Shown piece by piece: positions 8,023-17,229 of a stretch of DNA of 64,000 bases. Within the stretch, counting starts at the first letter, position 1; each line of letters starts with the position of its first letter. The stretch lies in contig JAEXYA010000017.1 in NCBI GenBank assembly GCA_023451825.1, positions 1 through 64,000 on the forward strand, in the 5' to 3' direction. This stretch comes from Pseudomonadota bacterium (GTDB lineage Bacteria; Pseudomonadota; Alphaproteobacteria; Rhizobiales; Xanthobacteraceae). Under the pieces are notes generated by a model. That model did not search any database. It saw only the letters and a list, made by a program, of their open reading frames with translations, and was not told where the DNA came from. The translations under genes were made by a program, and so were the position numbers.

Positions 8023-9984
8023 ATGGCCCAAGGAATAAAACGCCTGGGGATGCCTGTTCTGGCACTCCTGGGTGTCGTCGTGGTCGGGCTGCTCGCGATG
8101 TCGTGGCTGCTCAGCCGCGACGCGCTGCGCAACGCCGTGGAGGCGCAGATCCGCAATGTCACCGGGCTCGATTTCGTCGTCAATGGCGCCGTCGATATCT
8201 CGGTGTTCCCCGGCAGCTATGTGTCGTTTCACGATGTCGGGCTGAAGAATGGCGGCGCCATCGATCCCGCTCTGTCCGTGGACGTCCTCACCGCCAATCT
8301 GCGCCTGCTGCCGCTGCTGCTGCAGCGTTTCGAAATCGCCGACATGGTGATGCTGCGCCCGCGCATCCGCGTCATCCGCGAGGCCAATGGCGACAGCAAC
8401 TGGGCGCCCTTCATCGAGTCGATCGCGCGAAAAACCAAGCCCGGCGGTGAACAGCTCTCCTTCTCCGAAATCCGCATCCAGGAAGGGGTGCTCGACTATC
8501 GCGATCCGCACAATCACGAGCGGCTGAGCGATATCGATCTCGCGCTCGCCTGGCCTTCGATCTCGCGCTCCTTCGCAGCCACCGGTCAATTCGACTGGCG
8601 CGGCGAGCGTGTCGATGCCAGCCTCAGCGTCAGCGATTTCCTCGCCGCGTTATCTGGCGAACGCTCGGGCCTGAAGGCCCGCTTCGCCAGCGCCCCCATC
8701 AAGCTCGCTTTCGACGGCAACATCGCCAACAAGGCCAGCCTAGTGATGGAAGGCACGCTGACGGCCGACAGCCTGTCGCTGCGCAACGCCATGCGCTGGG
8801 TCGGCCAGGCACCGCCCGGATCCGGTGGCTTCGGTCGCTTCGCCATGAAGGCACGCGCCAGTCTTGTCGGCCCGTCCATCGCTCTCACCAATGTCAATGT
8901 CGAGCTCGACGGCAACACGGCCGAGGGCGTGATGACCTACAGCAATTCGGGCCGCCAGACCCTGCAGGCGACGCTCGCCGCCGGCGCCATCGATCTCACG
9001 CCCTATGTCTCCACCGTCCGCCTGCTCGCCTCCGGCCAGCGCGACTGGAGCCGGCAGTTGTTCGATCTCGACGCGCTCTCCTCCGTCGATCTGGATATGC
9101 GGCTCTCCGCCGCCAAGGTGACCGTGGGCTCGTCGGTGCTCGGCCGCACCGCGTTCGGCGCCAATCTGCGCGGCGGCACGCTGGCGCTGTCGGTGGGTGA
9201 AGCGCAGATCTATGGCGGCATCGCCCGCGGCTCCTTCAGCATCGCACGCTCGGACACGATCGCGGACATCAAGGCGCAGCTGCAGTTCAGCGATGTCGAC
9301 CTGCTCGCCTGCGCCAGCGACCTGTTCGGCGTCACGCGCCTCACCGGCCGCGGCACGCTCAACATGATGCTGGAAGCCTCCGGCTCCTCGCCATTCGGCC
9401 TCGCGCAATCCCTCGATGGCTCCGCGACATTGATCGGCCAGGACGGCGCCATCACTGGCTTCAATGTCGAGCAACTGCTGAAACGCCTGGAACGCCGCCC
9501 GCTGTCCGGCGCCGGCAATTTCCGCTCGGGCGCGACGCCGTTCTCAAATCTTGTGATGCAGCTCAAATTCAACGACGGCATCGCCACCGCCCAGGATATC
9601 CGCATCGACGGCCCGACCTCGAAGCTGACCCTCACCGGCACCGCCTCGGTCCCGGCCCGCGAATACGACATGAAGGGCACCGCCAGCCTGAAAGCCGCAG
9701 CCAATGGCAGTGGCGGGTTCGAGCTGCCATTCGTCATCCAGGGCCCGTGGGACGATCCGCTGATTTTCCCCGACCCCGAAAGCCTGCTCCGCCGCTCGCC
9801 GGGTGCCGCGCCCTTGCTGGATGCCGTGAAGGACCGCAAGACCAAGGACGCCGTCCGTTCGGTGATCGAGCGGTTTACGACCGCGCCAAAGGCCTTGCAG
9901 CCGGATGCGGAGAAGAAGGACGAGGCACCGGCGGCAGAAGCACCGGCCGCCACGGCGCCGGCGGAGCCTGAGAAGGCGAATTAA
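8023..9984 (+). CDS. AsmA family protein
   Basis: This is a large envelope protein of the AsmA group (653 aa), anchored in the inner membrane by one N-terminal helix (about residues 9-30, 'GMPVLALLGVVVVGLLAMSWLL') with the rest in the periplasm. AsmA-like proteins are thought to help move phospholipids or affect outer-membrane assembly. 'LRNAVEAQIRNVTGLDFVVNGAVDISVFPGSYVSFHDVGL' is the family's N-terminal signature, and an AsmA_2-like region with 'RLTGRGTLNMMLEASG' follows. The C-terminal tail is low-complexity Ala/Glu/Pro. ATG 8023 is preferred to TTG 8017. It is monocistronic, with a repeat downstream. Confidence 0.85.
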   Translation: MAQGIKRLGMPVLALLGVVVVGLLAMSWLLSRDALRNAVEAQIRNVTGLDFVVNGAVDISVFPGSYVSFHDVGLKNGGAIDPALSVDVLTANLRLLPLLLQRFEIADMVMLRPRIRVIREANGDSNWAPFIESIARKTKPGGEQLSFSEIRIQEGVLDYRDPHNHERLSDIDLALAWPSISRSFAATGQFDWRGERVDASLSVSDFLAALSGERSGLKARFASAPIKLAFDGNIANKASLVMEGTLTADSLSLRNAMRWVGQAPPGSGGFGRFAMKARASLVGPSIALTNVNVELDGNTAEGVMTYSNSGRQTLQATLAAGAIDLTPYVSTVRLLASGQRDWSRQLFDLDALSSVDLDMRLSAAKVTVGSSVLGRTAFGANLRGGTLALSVGEAQIYGGIARGSFSIARSDTIADIKAQLQFSDVDLLACASDLFGVTRLTGRGTLNMMLEASGSSPFGLAQSLDGSATLIGQDGAITGFNVEQLLKRLERRPLSGAGNFRSGATPFSNLVMQLKFNDGIATAQDIRIDGPTSKLTLTGTASVPAREYDMKGTASLKAAANGSGGFELPFVIQGPWDDPLIFPDPESLLRRSPGAAPLLDAVKDRKTKDAVRSVIERFTTAPKALQPDAEKKDEAPAAEAPAATAPAEPEKAN

Positions 9985-10008
9985 CACTCAGCCGCCCACC
10001 CACTCCGC

Positions 10009-10113
10009 CCTCATCCTGAGGAGCGCGCCCTCGCGCGCGTCTCGAAGGATGGCTGCGGAGCTCTCGGCCATGGTTCGAGACGCGCGCCAAACGGCGCGCT
10101 CCTCACCATGAGG
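10009..10113. repeat. Palindromic intergenic repeat, CCTCATCCTGAGGAGC family (family C), copy 1
   Basis: The ends are CCTCATCCTGAGGAGCGC and GCGCTCCTCACCATGAGG, with an inner GTCTCGAAGGATGG / CCATGGTTCGAGAC pair. A second copy lies at 13209-13341. It fills the gap between convergent asmA and the potC-like gene. Confidence 0.8.
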
Positions 10114-10143
10114 ACGGAATTGGCTGCGCCCGCAACGACGGAG

Positions 10144-10959
10144 CTACAACGGCGCCGCGCTCTCGCCCTTGCTGCTCGACAGCTTCGTCGCCAGCGACGC
10201 CATCACGATCAGCACGGTGATGAAGCCCACGATCAGCGTGCAGATCGCATTGATCTCCGGCTTCACGCCCAAACGCACCTCCGAGTAAATTCGGATCGGC
10301 AGTGTCGCCGAGCCCGGCCCGGTCGTGAAACTCGCGATCACGAGATCATCGAGCGACAGTGTAAAGGCCAGCATCCAGCCGGCCGCAATCGCCGGCCAGA
10401 TCAGCGGCAGCGTCACCGAAACAAACGCACGAAACGGATCACGGCCGAGGTCCATCGCCGCTTCTTCCAGGCTGCGATCGAGTGCGGCGAGGCGCGACTG
10501 CACCACCACCGTGACAAAACACATGGTCAGCGTCGTGTGTGCAATGGTCACGGTCCAGAAGCCGCGGCCGGCATCGATGGCGACGAACAGCAGCAGCAGC
10601 GACAGGCCGGTGATCACTTCAGGCATCACCAGCGGCGCATAGAGCATGCCGGACATCGCCGCCCGCCCGCGAAAGCCGCCGCCGCGTGTCAGCGCCACCG
10701 CCGCCAAGGTGCCGAGCGCCGTCGCCAATGTCGCGGACGCGGCACCGACGCGCAGCGACATCCATGCGGCATCGAGCATCGCGCGGTCGTTGAAGAATTC
10801 GGTGTACCAGCGCGTCGACCAGCCGCCCCACACCGTAACAAGCCGCGAGGCGTTGAACGAATAGATGACGAGGATGACGATCGGCAGATACAGGAATGCG
10901 AAGCCGAGCACCAGAGAGACGAGATTGAAGCGCGACAAACGCAGCGGATGCGAGCTCAT
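10144..10959 (-). CDS. Polyamine-type ABC transporter permease (PotC/PotI family)
   Basis: This is an inner-membrane permease subunit of a spermidine/putrescine-type importer (271 aa, about 6 helices). The EAA loop is 'LDRSLEEAAMDLGRDPFRAFVSVTLPLIWPAI', followed by 'FTLSLDDLVIASFTTGPGSATLPIRIYSEVRLGVKPEINA', which is diagnostic of PotC/PotI. Its ATG overlaps the stop of the upstream permease gene by one base (TGATG), which implies translational coupling. It is the last gene of a potABC-like operon. No periplasmic binding protein is seen next to it. Confidence 0.9.
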   Translation of the reverse strand: MSSHPLRLSRFNLVSLVLGFAFLYLPIVILVIYSFNASRLVTVWGGWSTRWYTEFFNDRAMLDAAWMSLRVGAASATLATALGTLAAVALTRGGGFRGRAAMSGMLYAPLVMPEVITGLSLLLLFVAIDAGRGFWTVTIAHTTLTMCFVTVVVQSRLAALDRSLEEAAMDLGRDPFRAFVSVTLPLIWPAIAAGWMLAFTLSLDDLVIASFTTGPGSATLPIRIYSEVRLGVKPEINAICTLIVGFITVLIVMASLATKLSSSKGESAAPL

Positions 10960-11870
10960 CAGCGGCGCTCCAGCTGGCGGCGCTGCACCTGGTCATAGAC
11001 CACGAGCGGCACCAGCAGCACGACGAGCAGCACGACGGCCAGCGCCGAAGCCAGCGGCCAGTCCTTATTGGTGAAGAACTCCAGCCACAGCGTCTGCCCG
11101 ATCATCATCGAGTCCGAGCCGGCCAGCAGATCGGGGATCACGAATTCGCCGGTGATGGGAATGAAGCAGAGCAGCGCACCGGCAAACATGCCGCGCCAGG
11201 ACAGCGGCACCGTCACCATCCAGAACGCATTGGCGCGCGAGACGCCGAGATCGGCGGCGGCTTCCAGCAGCGACGGATCGGCTTTGGCGAGCGTTGCATA
11301 GAGCGGCAGGATCATGAAGGGCAGATAGGAATAGACCATGCCGAGATACATCGCGCTGTCGGTGGAGAGCCACACCACCGGCGTCGACACGATATGCAGC
11401 GCCATCAGGATCTGATTGAGCAGCCCGTCATGCTGCAGGATGTTGATCCAGGCATAGATGCGGATCAGGAACGAGGTCCAGAACGGCACGATCACCAGCA
11501 TCATCGCGATGCCCTGCCAGCGCGACGGCAACCGCGCCATGGCATAAGCGATGGGATAGCCAATCACCAGCAATAGCAGCGTCGATGTCAGCGCCACCGT
11601 GATGCTGCGCAGATAGGACGAGACATAGAGCTGGTCCGCCAGCAGCGACCGGAAATTGTCGAAGGACAACGCGGCGAACGCATCCTTCAATCCTGCAAAG
11701 CCATCGGCAAAACTGAACACCGGCAGATAAGGCGGCTGCGCCAATGTCGTCTGCGACAGGCTGATCTTCACCACGAACGCAAACGGCAGCAGGAAGAACA
11801 GCACCATCCAGACATAAGGCGGAATCGCCATCCGCCGGGCCGGTGCGGTGAACAGGCGTTTGGCGTTCAT
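10959..11870 (-). CDS. Polyamine-type ABC transporter permease (PotB/PotH family)
   Basis: This second permease subunit (303 aa) has 'YVWMVLFFLLPFAFVVKISLSQ' near its N-terminus and the PotB/PotH EAA loop 'LLEAAADLGVSRANAFWMVTVPLSWRGMFAGALLCFIPITGEFVIPDLLAGSDSMMIGQ'. The ATG at 11870 overlaps the potA stop in an ATGA arrangement. The TTG at 11888 would add only residues inside potA and is not needed. It works with the downstream permease and upstream ATPase. Substrate (putrescine or spermidine) is inferred from family. Confidence 0.9.
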   Translation of the reverse strand: MNAKRLFTAPARRMAIPPYVWMVLFFLLPFAFVVKISLSQTTLAQPPYLPVFSFADGFAGLKDAFAALSFDNFRSLLADQLYVSSYLRSITVALTSTLLLLVIGYPIAYAMARLPSRWQGIAMMLVIVPFWTSFLIRIYAWINILQHDGLLNQILMALHIVSTPVVWLSTDSAMYLGMVYSYLPFMILPLYATLAKADPSLLEAAADLGVSRANAFWMVTVPLSWRGMFAGALLCFIPITGEFVIPDLLAGSDSMMIGQTLWLEFFTNKDWPLASALAVVLLVVLLVPLVVYDQVQRRQLERR

Positions 11871-13030
11871 CGCGGCAGCACCACGCAATCATCCGGCGTG
11901 AACCAGGCGGTGACGCGCTCGCCGATCGCATAGGCATCGACATCGAGCCGCGCGGTATTGGCCAGCGCCACGCGCAGCGTCGCGCCGTGATCGAGCTTCA
12001 ATTTGTAGACCGAACGGCCGCCGAGATAGCCGACCTCATCGACCATGCCTTCGATGCTGTTCATGCCGCCGGAATGATTGAGCCCGGCCGCCAGCCCGCG
12101 CCGCGACAGTTTGATCTTTTCCGGCCGGATCGCCACGCAGATCGCAAGGCTGTCCATCGGCTCCTTTGGCAGTGTCGCAAACAGCGTACCGGTGCCGCGG
12201 CCCTCGACCGTGAGCCGATGGCCATCGCGCACGCGGATATCGCCTTCGACGAGATTGATATCGCCGACAAACCCTGCCACCCAGCGCGACGCCGGCGCTT
12301 CATAAAGCTGCCGTGGCGTCGCCACCTGCTGCAGCTTGCCGTCCCGCATCACGCCGATGCGGTCGGCCATGGACATCGCCTCGTCCTGATCATGGGTGAC
12401 GATCACGAAGGTCAATCCAAGCTCGCGCTGCAGCCGCATGAGTTCGACTTGCGTCTCTTCGCGCAGCTTCTTGTCCAGCGCCGCCAGCGGCTCATCGAGC
12501 AGCAACAGTTTTGGATGCCGCGCCAGCGCGCGCGCCAAAGCCACACGCTGCTTCTGCCCGCCCGAAAGCTGATGCGGCTTGCGTGTCTCCAGCCCCTTCA
12601 GCTTCACCAGCGAAATCATCTGCGCCACCCGCGCATCGATGCCGGGACGGGTGAGGCCGGCATTCTTCAGCCCGAAGCCGATATTGTCGCGGACGCTGAG
12701 ATGCGGAAACAGCGCATAGTTCTGGAACATCATATTGACCGGCCGCTGATGCGGCGGCACGGCGGCGATGTCCTCGCCGTTCAGTTCGATCTTGCCCGTG
12801 TCCGGTGTCTCGAAGCCGGCCAGCATGCGCAGCAGCGTGGTCTTGCCGCAGCCGGAGGGGCCGAGCAGCGCGAAGAACTCGCCTTCCTTGATATCGAGCG
12901 ACAGCCCATCGACGACGGTGTGGGCGCCAAAGCGCTTCGACACGGCGTCGATCCGCAGCAGCGGCGTGGGATAGGCGACGGCGAGATTGTCCTCGGTCGC
13001 GATGTCGATGGTGGCGGCAGGATTCGTCAT
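11867..13030 (-). CDS. Polyamine-type ABC transporter ATP-binding protein (PotA/PotG family)
   Basis: This is the cytoplasmic ATPase subunit (387 aa) driving the two downstream permeases. It has Walker A GPSGCGKT (57-64), Q-loop Q103 in 'MMFQNYALFP', signature LSGGQ (155-159), Walker B LLLLDE (175-180) and 'VTHDQDEAMSMADRI'. A C-terminal TOBE-type region with 'AIRPEKIKL' follows. These are standard for PotA/PotG. It is the first gene of the three-gene operon. In many relatives a potD/potF binding-protein gene precedes it; here repeats and an unrelated gene do. Confidence 0.92.
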   Translation of the reverse strand: MTNPAATIDIATEDNLAVAYPTPLLRIDAVSKRFGAHTVVDGLSLDIKEGEFFALLGPSGCGKTTLLRMLAGFETPDTGKIELNGEDIAAVPPHQRPVNMMFQNYALFPHLSVRDNIGFGLKNAGLTRPGIDARVAQMISLVKLKGLETRKPHQLSGGQKQRVALARALARHPKLLLLDEPLAALDKKLREETQVELMRLQRELGLTFVIVTHDQDEAMSMADRIGVMRDGKLQQVATPRQLYEAPASRWVAGFVGDINLVEGDIRVRDGHRLTVEGRGTGTLFATLPKEPMDSLAICVAIRPEKIKLSRRGLAAGLNHSGGMNSIEGMVDEVGYLGGRSVYKLKLDHGATLRVALANTARLDVDAYAIGERVTAWFTPDDCVVLPR

Positions 13031-13094
13031 GGCCGCAAACTAGCGGCGGAACCGGGCGGGCTCAACTCTTGAGGCTGTTGCCAGGCTGGAGACC

Positions 13095-13197
13095 GTAGGA
13101 TGGGTTGAGCGTAGCGATACCCATCACAACGCGCGTTGGAGTTTGCGGTGATGGGTATCGCTCCGGCGCTGTCGCGCCTGCGCTCAACCCATCCTAC
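13095..13197. repeat. Family A palindromic repeat, copy 2
   Basis: It runs from GTAGGATGGGTTGAGCG to CTCAACCCATCCTAC, 103 bp, with inner ATACCCATCAC / GTGATGGGTAT arms. It is followed after 11 bases by a family C copy, giving a composite repeat block upstream of the potA-like gene. Confidence 0.85.
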
Positions 13198-13208
13198 AAT
13201 CACTCCAT

Positions 13209-13341
13209 CCCTCATCCTGAGGAGCCGCGTAGCGGCGTCTCCCAGCGAATGGCGAAGCCATTCGCAAGGGATGGCCGCGCACTCCGAGCCCGGCGGCCAT
13301 GGTTCGAGACGCGGCCAAGAGGCCGCTACTCACCATGAGGG
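13209..13341. repeat. Family C palindromic repeat, copy 2
   Basis: It begins CCCTCATCCTGAGGAGCC and ends CTACTCACCATGAGGG, with a central GCCATGGTTCGAGAC segment shared with copy 1 at 10009-10113. Together with the adjacent family A copy it accounts for most of the 355-base gap between potA and the GGDEF-EAL gene. Confidence 0.8.
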
Positions 13342-13385
13342 AGGAGTGTAGCGCGATAGAAGACCCCGTGAGGCGAGGGAGAAAC

Positions 13386-15674
13386 TCACCCCGCCTTGCG
13401 CACGCCCGTCGCCTTGCCCACCAGCCCCGCATATTGCGCGATCGGCGCCGGGCGGCCGATGAAATAGCCCTGCACGCCATCGCAGCCTTCATGGGCGAGG
13501 AAGGTCAGTTGCTCATGGGTCTCGACACCCTCGGCCACGATGGAGACGTTGAGACCATGGCCGAGGCCGATCACCGCCTTGACGATGGCCGCCGATTGCG
13601 GATTGCGGCCGAGATGCATCACGAAAGCACGATCGATCTTGATCTTGTCGAACGGGAACGCCTGCAGATAGGTCAGCGACGAATAGCCCGAACCAAAATC
13701 ATCCATCGAGATGCGCACGCCGAGTGCCTTCAACCTGCGCAGCAGCGCCAGGCCGCGATCGAAATCCTCGATCAGTACGCCTTCGGTGATTTCCAGTTCC
13801 AACCGGCCCGGCGCAAGGCCCGTCTCCAGCAGGATCGCATGCACGACACCGACCACATCGCCGCGCACGAATTGCGCCGGCGACAGATTGACGGCGACCT
13901 GCAGCGGCACGGCCCATGACGCCGCCTCGCGGCAGGCCTGGCGCAAAATCCATTCGCCCATCTCGACGATCAGGCCGCTCTCTTCCGCCAGCGGGATGAA
14001 ATCGGCCGGCGAGACGAAACCGCGGGTCGGATGGATCCAGCGCGCCAAAGCCTCGAAGCCGGTGATATCGGCATCCAGCACATTCTCGCTGGCGCGCGCC
14101 TGCGGCTGGTAATGCAGCGACAATTCGCCGTTACGGATGGCAGTGGAGAGATCCTGATGCAGCACGCGGCGGTCGCGCAACTGGCGATCCATTTCCGGCT
14201 CGAACACGCTGATGGAGCCGCGCGAGCGCGATTTGGCGCGGAACAGGGCCGCACCGGAATTGGCCAGCAACGCCGCGGCATCGCGGCCATCGCGCGGGAA
14301 GAGCGAGATGCCCGTCGTCACGGCAATCTGCACCGACTTGCCGTCGATGGCGAATGGTTGAGCCAGCGAGGCTGCAATGCGTTCCGCCAGCGCCTGCCCC
14401 ACTTGCGGCTGTGCGCCGTCGATGATCACGCCGAATTCGTCGCCGCCGAGGCGCGCCACGACGCCACCGCCGACCGCAGCCTCGATCCGGCGGGACACAT
14501 CCTTCAGCAGCCGGTCGCCGATGGCGTGGCCGAACACGTCGTTGATTTCCTTGAGGCCGTCGAGGTCGATCGACAGCACCGCAAATTCCTCCGAAGCATC
14601 GGTGCAGGCGTCGATCATCTGCGTCAACGCCTGCAGGAAAGCGGCGCGGTTCGGCAGGTCGGTGAGCCCGTCGTGATAGGCCATATGCGCCATCCGCGCC
14701 TCGGTCTGGCGGCGGTCGGTGACGTCTTCGTGGGTCTTGATCAGATATTGCGCCTCGCCGTCCTCATCGACAACGGTGACGCGGCGCGTCAGGAACAACC
14801 GCAGACCATCCCGGGTCGAGATCGGATGTTCTTCGGCGATCGGCGTCTGGCTCTTGATGGCGGCCTGATCGCGGGCAACGATGATCTTGGCTTCTTCAGG
14901 CCGCAGCATTTCCAGCACGGTCTTGCCGACCGCATCCTCGCGGCGGCGCCCGAGGATCACCTCGGAATTACGATTGGCGAACAGATAACGGCCGGTCGCC
15001 ACGTCCTGCACCATCAGCGACACCGGAATATGGTCGAGCACCGTCTGCTGGAACTGCTTGGTATTCGCCAGCTCGTTCTGCATCCGGCGCTGCTCGGTGC
15101 AGTCCTCGTGAATGCCGATCCAGCCGCCATTGGGCAGTCGGCTGAACTTGATATGGACGAATTGCTCACCGGGCAGCTCGGCGACATAGCCGCCCGAAGA
15201 CAGCGCCCTGTCGAAATGCACATCCTCGTTGATGCCGGCCACACCGCGCTGGCGGCGCAATTCGCGCAGGCCGGGGCCAGTCATGCCGCGGGTGATATCG
15301 GCACGCGTCAGCTTGTAGATATCCAGATAGCGGTCATTGCAAAAAACGACGCGCTTCTGCGCATCGAGCATGACGATGCCCTGACCGAGATGATTGAGTG
15401 CAGATCCAACAAATTCATTACGTTGCTGCTGCTGACGCTGCACGCTGCCGAGCGCAGACGCGACCCAGAACACGATCGCCGTGGTGAAGGCACCGACCAC
15501 CAGGCCGCCGATCACCACATGCCAGATGAAATAGGGATCGGCCACTTGCTGCGCCGTCTGTACGGCGACCGTCGCGTTGTCGGCGGCCGCAGGGGTGAGG
15601 CTGGAAAACAGACAAGCGGCGGCGATGGCGCATCCAGTCGCCCCCCTCATTGCTCGCTCGATCTTGCCAGTCAT
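13386..15674 (-). CDS. PAS-PAS-GGDEF-EAL cyclic-di-GMP signalling protein
   Basis: This membrane-bound protein (762 aa) would make and/or break down cyclic-di-GMP. After an N-terminal signal-like helix ('GCAIAAACLFSSLTPAAA') and a TM helix at about 50-71, two PAS domains cover about 85-195 and 205-320. GGDEF follows with an intact RLGGDEF (410-414), then EAL with 'FEALARW' (541-543), 'VNLSPAQF', 'DDFGSGYSS' and 'VEGVET', so both catalytic domains look complete. The PAS pair probably senses a ligand or redox state. ATG 15674 gives a sensible signal peptide; an upstream start at 15710 adds 12 residues of no clear meaning. An imperfect inverted repeat lies just upstream. Confidence 0.93.
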   Translation of the reverse strand: MTGKIERAMRGATGCAIAAACLFSSLTPAAADNATVAVQTAQQVADPYFIWHVVIGGLVVGAFTTAIVFWVASALGSVQRQQQQRNEFVGSALNHLGQGIVMLDAQKRVVFCNDRYLDIYKLTRADITRGMTGPGLRELRRQRGVAGINEDVHFDRALSSGGYVAELPGEQFVHIKFSRLPNGGWIGIHEDCTEQRRMQNELANTKQFQQTVLDHIPVSLMVQDVATGRYLFANRNSEVILGRRREDAVGKTVLEMLRPEEAKIIVARDQAAIKSQTPIAEEHPISTRDGLRLFLTRRVTVVDEDGEAQYLIKTHEDVTDRRQTEARMAHMAYHDGLTDLPNRAAFLQALTQMIDACTDASEEFAVLSIDLDGLKEINDVFGHAIGDRLLKDVSRRIEAAVGGGVVARLGGDEFGVIIDGAQPQVGQALAERIAASLAQPFAIDGKSVQIAVTTGISLFPRDGRDAAALLANSGAALFRAKSRSRGSISVFEPEMDRQLRDRRVLHQDLSTAIRNGELSLHYQPQARASENVLDADITGFEALARWIHPTRGFVSPADFIPLAEESGLIVEMGEWILRQACREAASWAVPLQVAVNLSPAQFVRGDVVGVVHAILLETGLAPGRLELEITEGVLIEDFDRGLALLRRLKALGVRISMDDFGSGYSSLTYLQAFPFDKIKIDRAFVMHLGRNPQSAAIVKAVIGLGHGLNVSIVAEGVETHEQLTFLAHEGCDGVQGYFIGRPAPIAQYAGLVGKATGVRKAG

Positions 15675-15707
15675 TGCGCACCCGCGTATTCGCAGAGTGC
15701 AAGTCTT

Positions 15708-15770
15708 CAATTCCAGGTATTGGGATCAGGTAAATGCGTGTGAACGCAGGCTGACCAATCCTGGAAATTG
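15708..15770. promoter_or_regulatory. Imperfect inverted repeat in the divergent promoter of the GGDEF-EAL gene and lhgO-like gene
   Basis: CAATTCCAGGTATTGG (15708-15723) faces CCAATCCTGGAAATTG (15755-15770); the arms match apart from small offsets. The pair sits in the shared 171-base intergenic region between two divergent genes, where an operator would be expected. No known regulator motif is recognised. Confidence 0.4.
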
Positions 15771-15845
15771 ATGGGTATTCGGCTGCGATGCTTAATGCTT
15801 TGCTAAAATGCGTCGCAACCGGGAAGAATTAGGGCCTGAATCGAA

Positions 15846-16949
15846 ATGGACAGGGTTGAATGCGTCGTGGTCGGCGCCGGTGTCGTGGGCCTCGCCATTG
15901 CCCGCCGGCTGGCGGAAGCGGGCCGCGAAGTCATCGTTCTGGAAGCCGCCGACGCCATCGGCACGGTCACCTCCTCGCGCAACAGCGAAGTGATCCATGC
16001 GGGCATCTATTATGCCGCCGGCAGCCTGATGGCCAAGCTGTGCGTCGAAGGCAAACACAAGCTCTACGCCTATTGCAGCAGCCGCGGCATCCCGCACAAC
16101 AATTGTGGCAAGCTGATTGTCGCGACACGGCCGGAGGAAATGGCCAAGCTCGCCTCCATCAAGGCGCATGCCGAAGCCAATGGCGTCGCCGACATGCAGG
16201 TGCTGTCGGGCGATGACGCCCGCGCGCTCGAGCCGGCGCTGGCCTGCGAAGGCGCGCTGCTGTCGCCTTCGACGGGGATCATCGACAGCCACTCTTACAT
16301 GTTGTCGCTGCGCGGCGAGGCCGAAGCCGCCGGTGCGGCCTTTGCCTTCCTGGCACCATTCGAGCGCGGCCGCGTGACGGCTGAGGGCTTCGAGATCGAA
16401 GTCGGCGGCGATGCACCCATGACGCTTGGCTGCGACATGCTGATCAATTCCGCGGGCCTTACCGCCACCATGATCGCGCGCCTGCTCGAAGGCATGCCGC
16501 TCGACCTGATCCCGCCGGCCTATCTCGCCAAGGGCTGCTACTTCAGTTGCAACGCCAAGGCGCCGTTCTCGCGCCTGATCTATCCCGTGCCTGAGCCCGG
16601 CGGCCTCGGCGTGCATTTGACGCTCGATCTCGCGGGACAAGCGCGTTTCGGCCCCGATGTGGAATGGGTCGATCACATCGATTACGAAGTCGATCCCGCG
16701 CGCGGCGAAAAATTCTACCCCGCCATCCGCCGCTACTGGCCATCGCTGCCGGACGGCGCCCTGATGCCGAGCTATTCCGGCATGCGCCCGAAGATCGTGC
16801 CGCCGGCCGTGGCAACGCAGGATTTTATGATCCAGGGACCAATGGTGCATGGCGTGCCGGGTTTGATCAACCTGTTCGGCATCGAGTCGCCGGGGCTGAC
16901 GTCATCGCTGGCGATTGCGGATTATGTGGCTGAGGTGGCGGGACTGTAG
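15846..16949 (+). CDS. FAD-dependent oxidoreductase, L-2-hydroxyglutarate oxidase/dehydrogenase-like
   Basis: This is a DAO-fold flavoenzyme (367 aa) of the LhgO type, expected to oxidise L-2-hydroxyglutarate to 2-oxoglutarate and pass electrons to oxygen or the quinone pool. The N-terminal dinucleotide fold is 'CVVVGAGVVGLAIARRLAEAGREVIVLEA', followed by 'TSSRNSEVIHAGIYYAAGSLMAKLCVEGKHKLYAYC', which is highly characteristic of LhgO. Near the C-terminus are 'PSYSGMRPKI' and 'LINLFGIESPGLTSSLAIADYVAE'. The exact substrate is inferred from family. It is monocistronic and followed by a family A repeat. Confidence 0.88.
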   Translation: MDRVECVVVGAGVVGLAIARRLAEAGREVIVLEAADAIGTVTSSRNSEVIHAGIYYAAGSLMAKLCVEGKHKLYAYCSSRGIPHNNCGKLIVATRPEEMAKLASIKAHAEANGVADMQVLSGDDARALEPALACEGALLSPSTGIIDSHSYMLSLRGEAEAAGAAFAFLAPFERGRVTAEGFEIEVGGDAPMTLGCDMLINSAGLTATMIARLLEGMPLDLIPPAYLAKGCYFSCNAKAPFSRLIYPVPEPGGLGVHLTLDLAGQARFGPDVEWVDHIDYEVDPARGEKFYPAIRRYWPSLPDGALMPSYSGMRPKIVPPAVATQDFMIQGPMVHGVPGLINLFGIESPGLTSSLAIADYVAEVAGL

Positions 16950-16952
16950 ACC

Positions 16953-17054
16953 GTAGGATGGGTTGAGCGAAGCGATACCCATCACCACAAACGCCGGCGC
17001 ATGTGGTGATGGGTATCGCTCCAGCGCTTCGCGCTTCCGCTCAACCCATCCTAC
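16953..17054. repeat. Family A palindromic repeat, copy 3
   Basis: It runs from GTAGGATGGGTTGAGCG to CGCTCAACCCATCCTAC, 102 bp, beginning 4 bases after the lhgO-like stop codon. Inner arms are ATACCCATCACCAC / GTGGTGATGGGTAT. Confidence 0.85.
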
Positions 17055-17229
17055 GCCATCGCGTTTGATGTGAAAGCCGCACCTGCGTCCGAAGCAATCC
17101 TGTCCAACCGAAGTATCAGATCGCTTCGTCGCAAGAGCTTGAGCCGTGTGGGCATCATGACTGCACGATGCGGACACGCTGGCCTGACAACGTCATGTGA
17201 TGAGGCGTGATGTCAGGGAATGTGGGGAA

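Noticed and set aside
14031..15743. 570-residue plus-strand ORF opposite the GGDEF-EAL gene
   Set aside because: Shadow ORF; the other strand has fully conserved GGDEF and EAL motifs.
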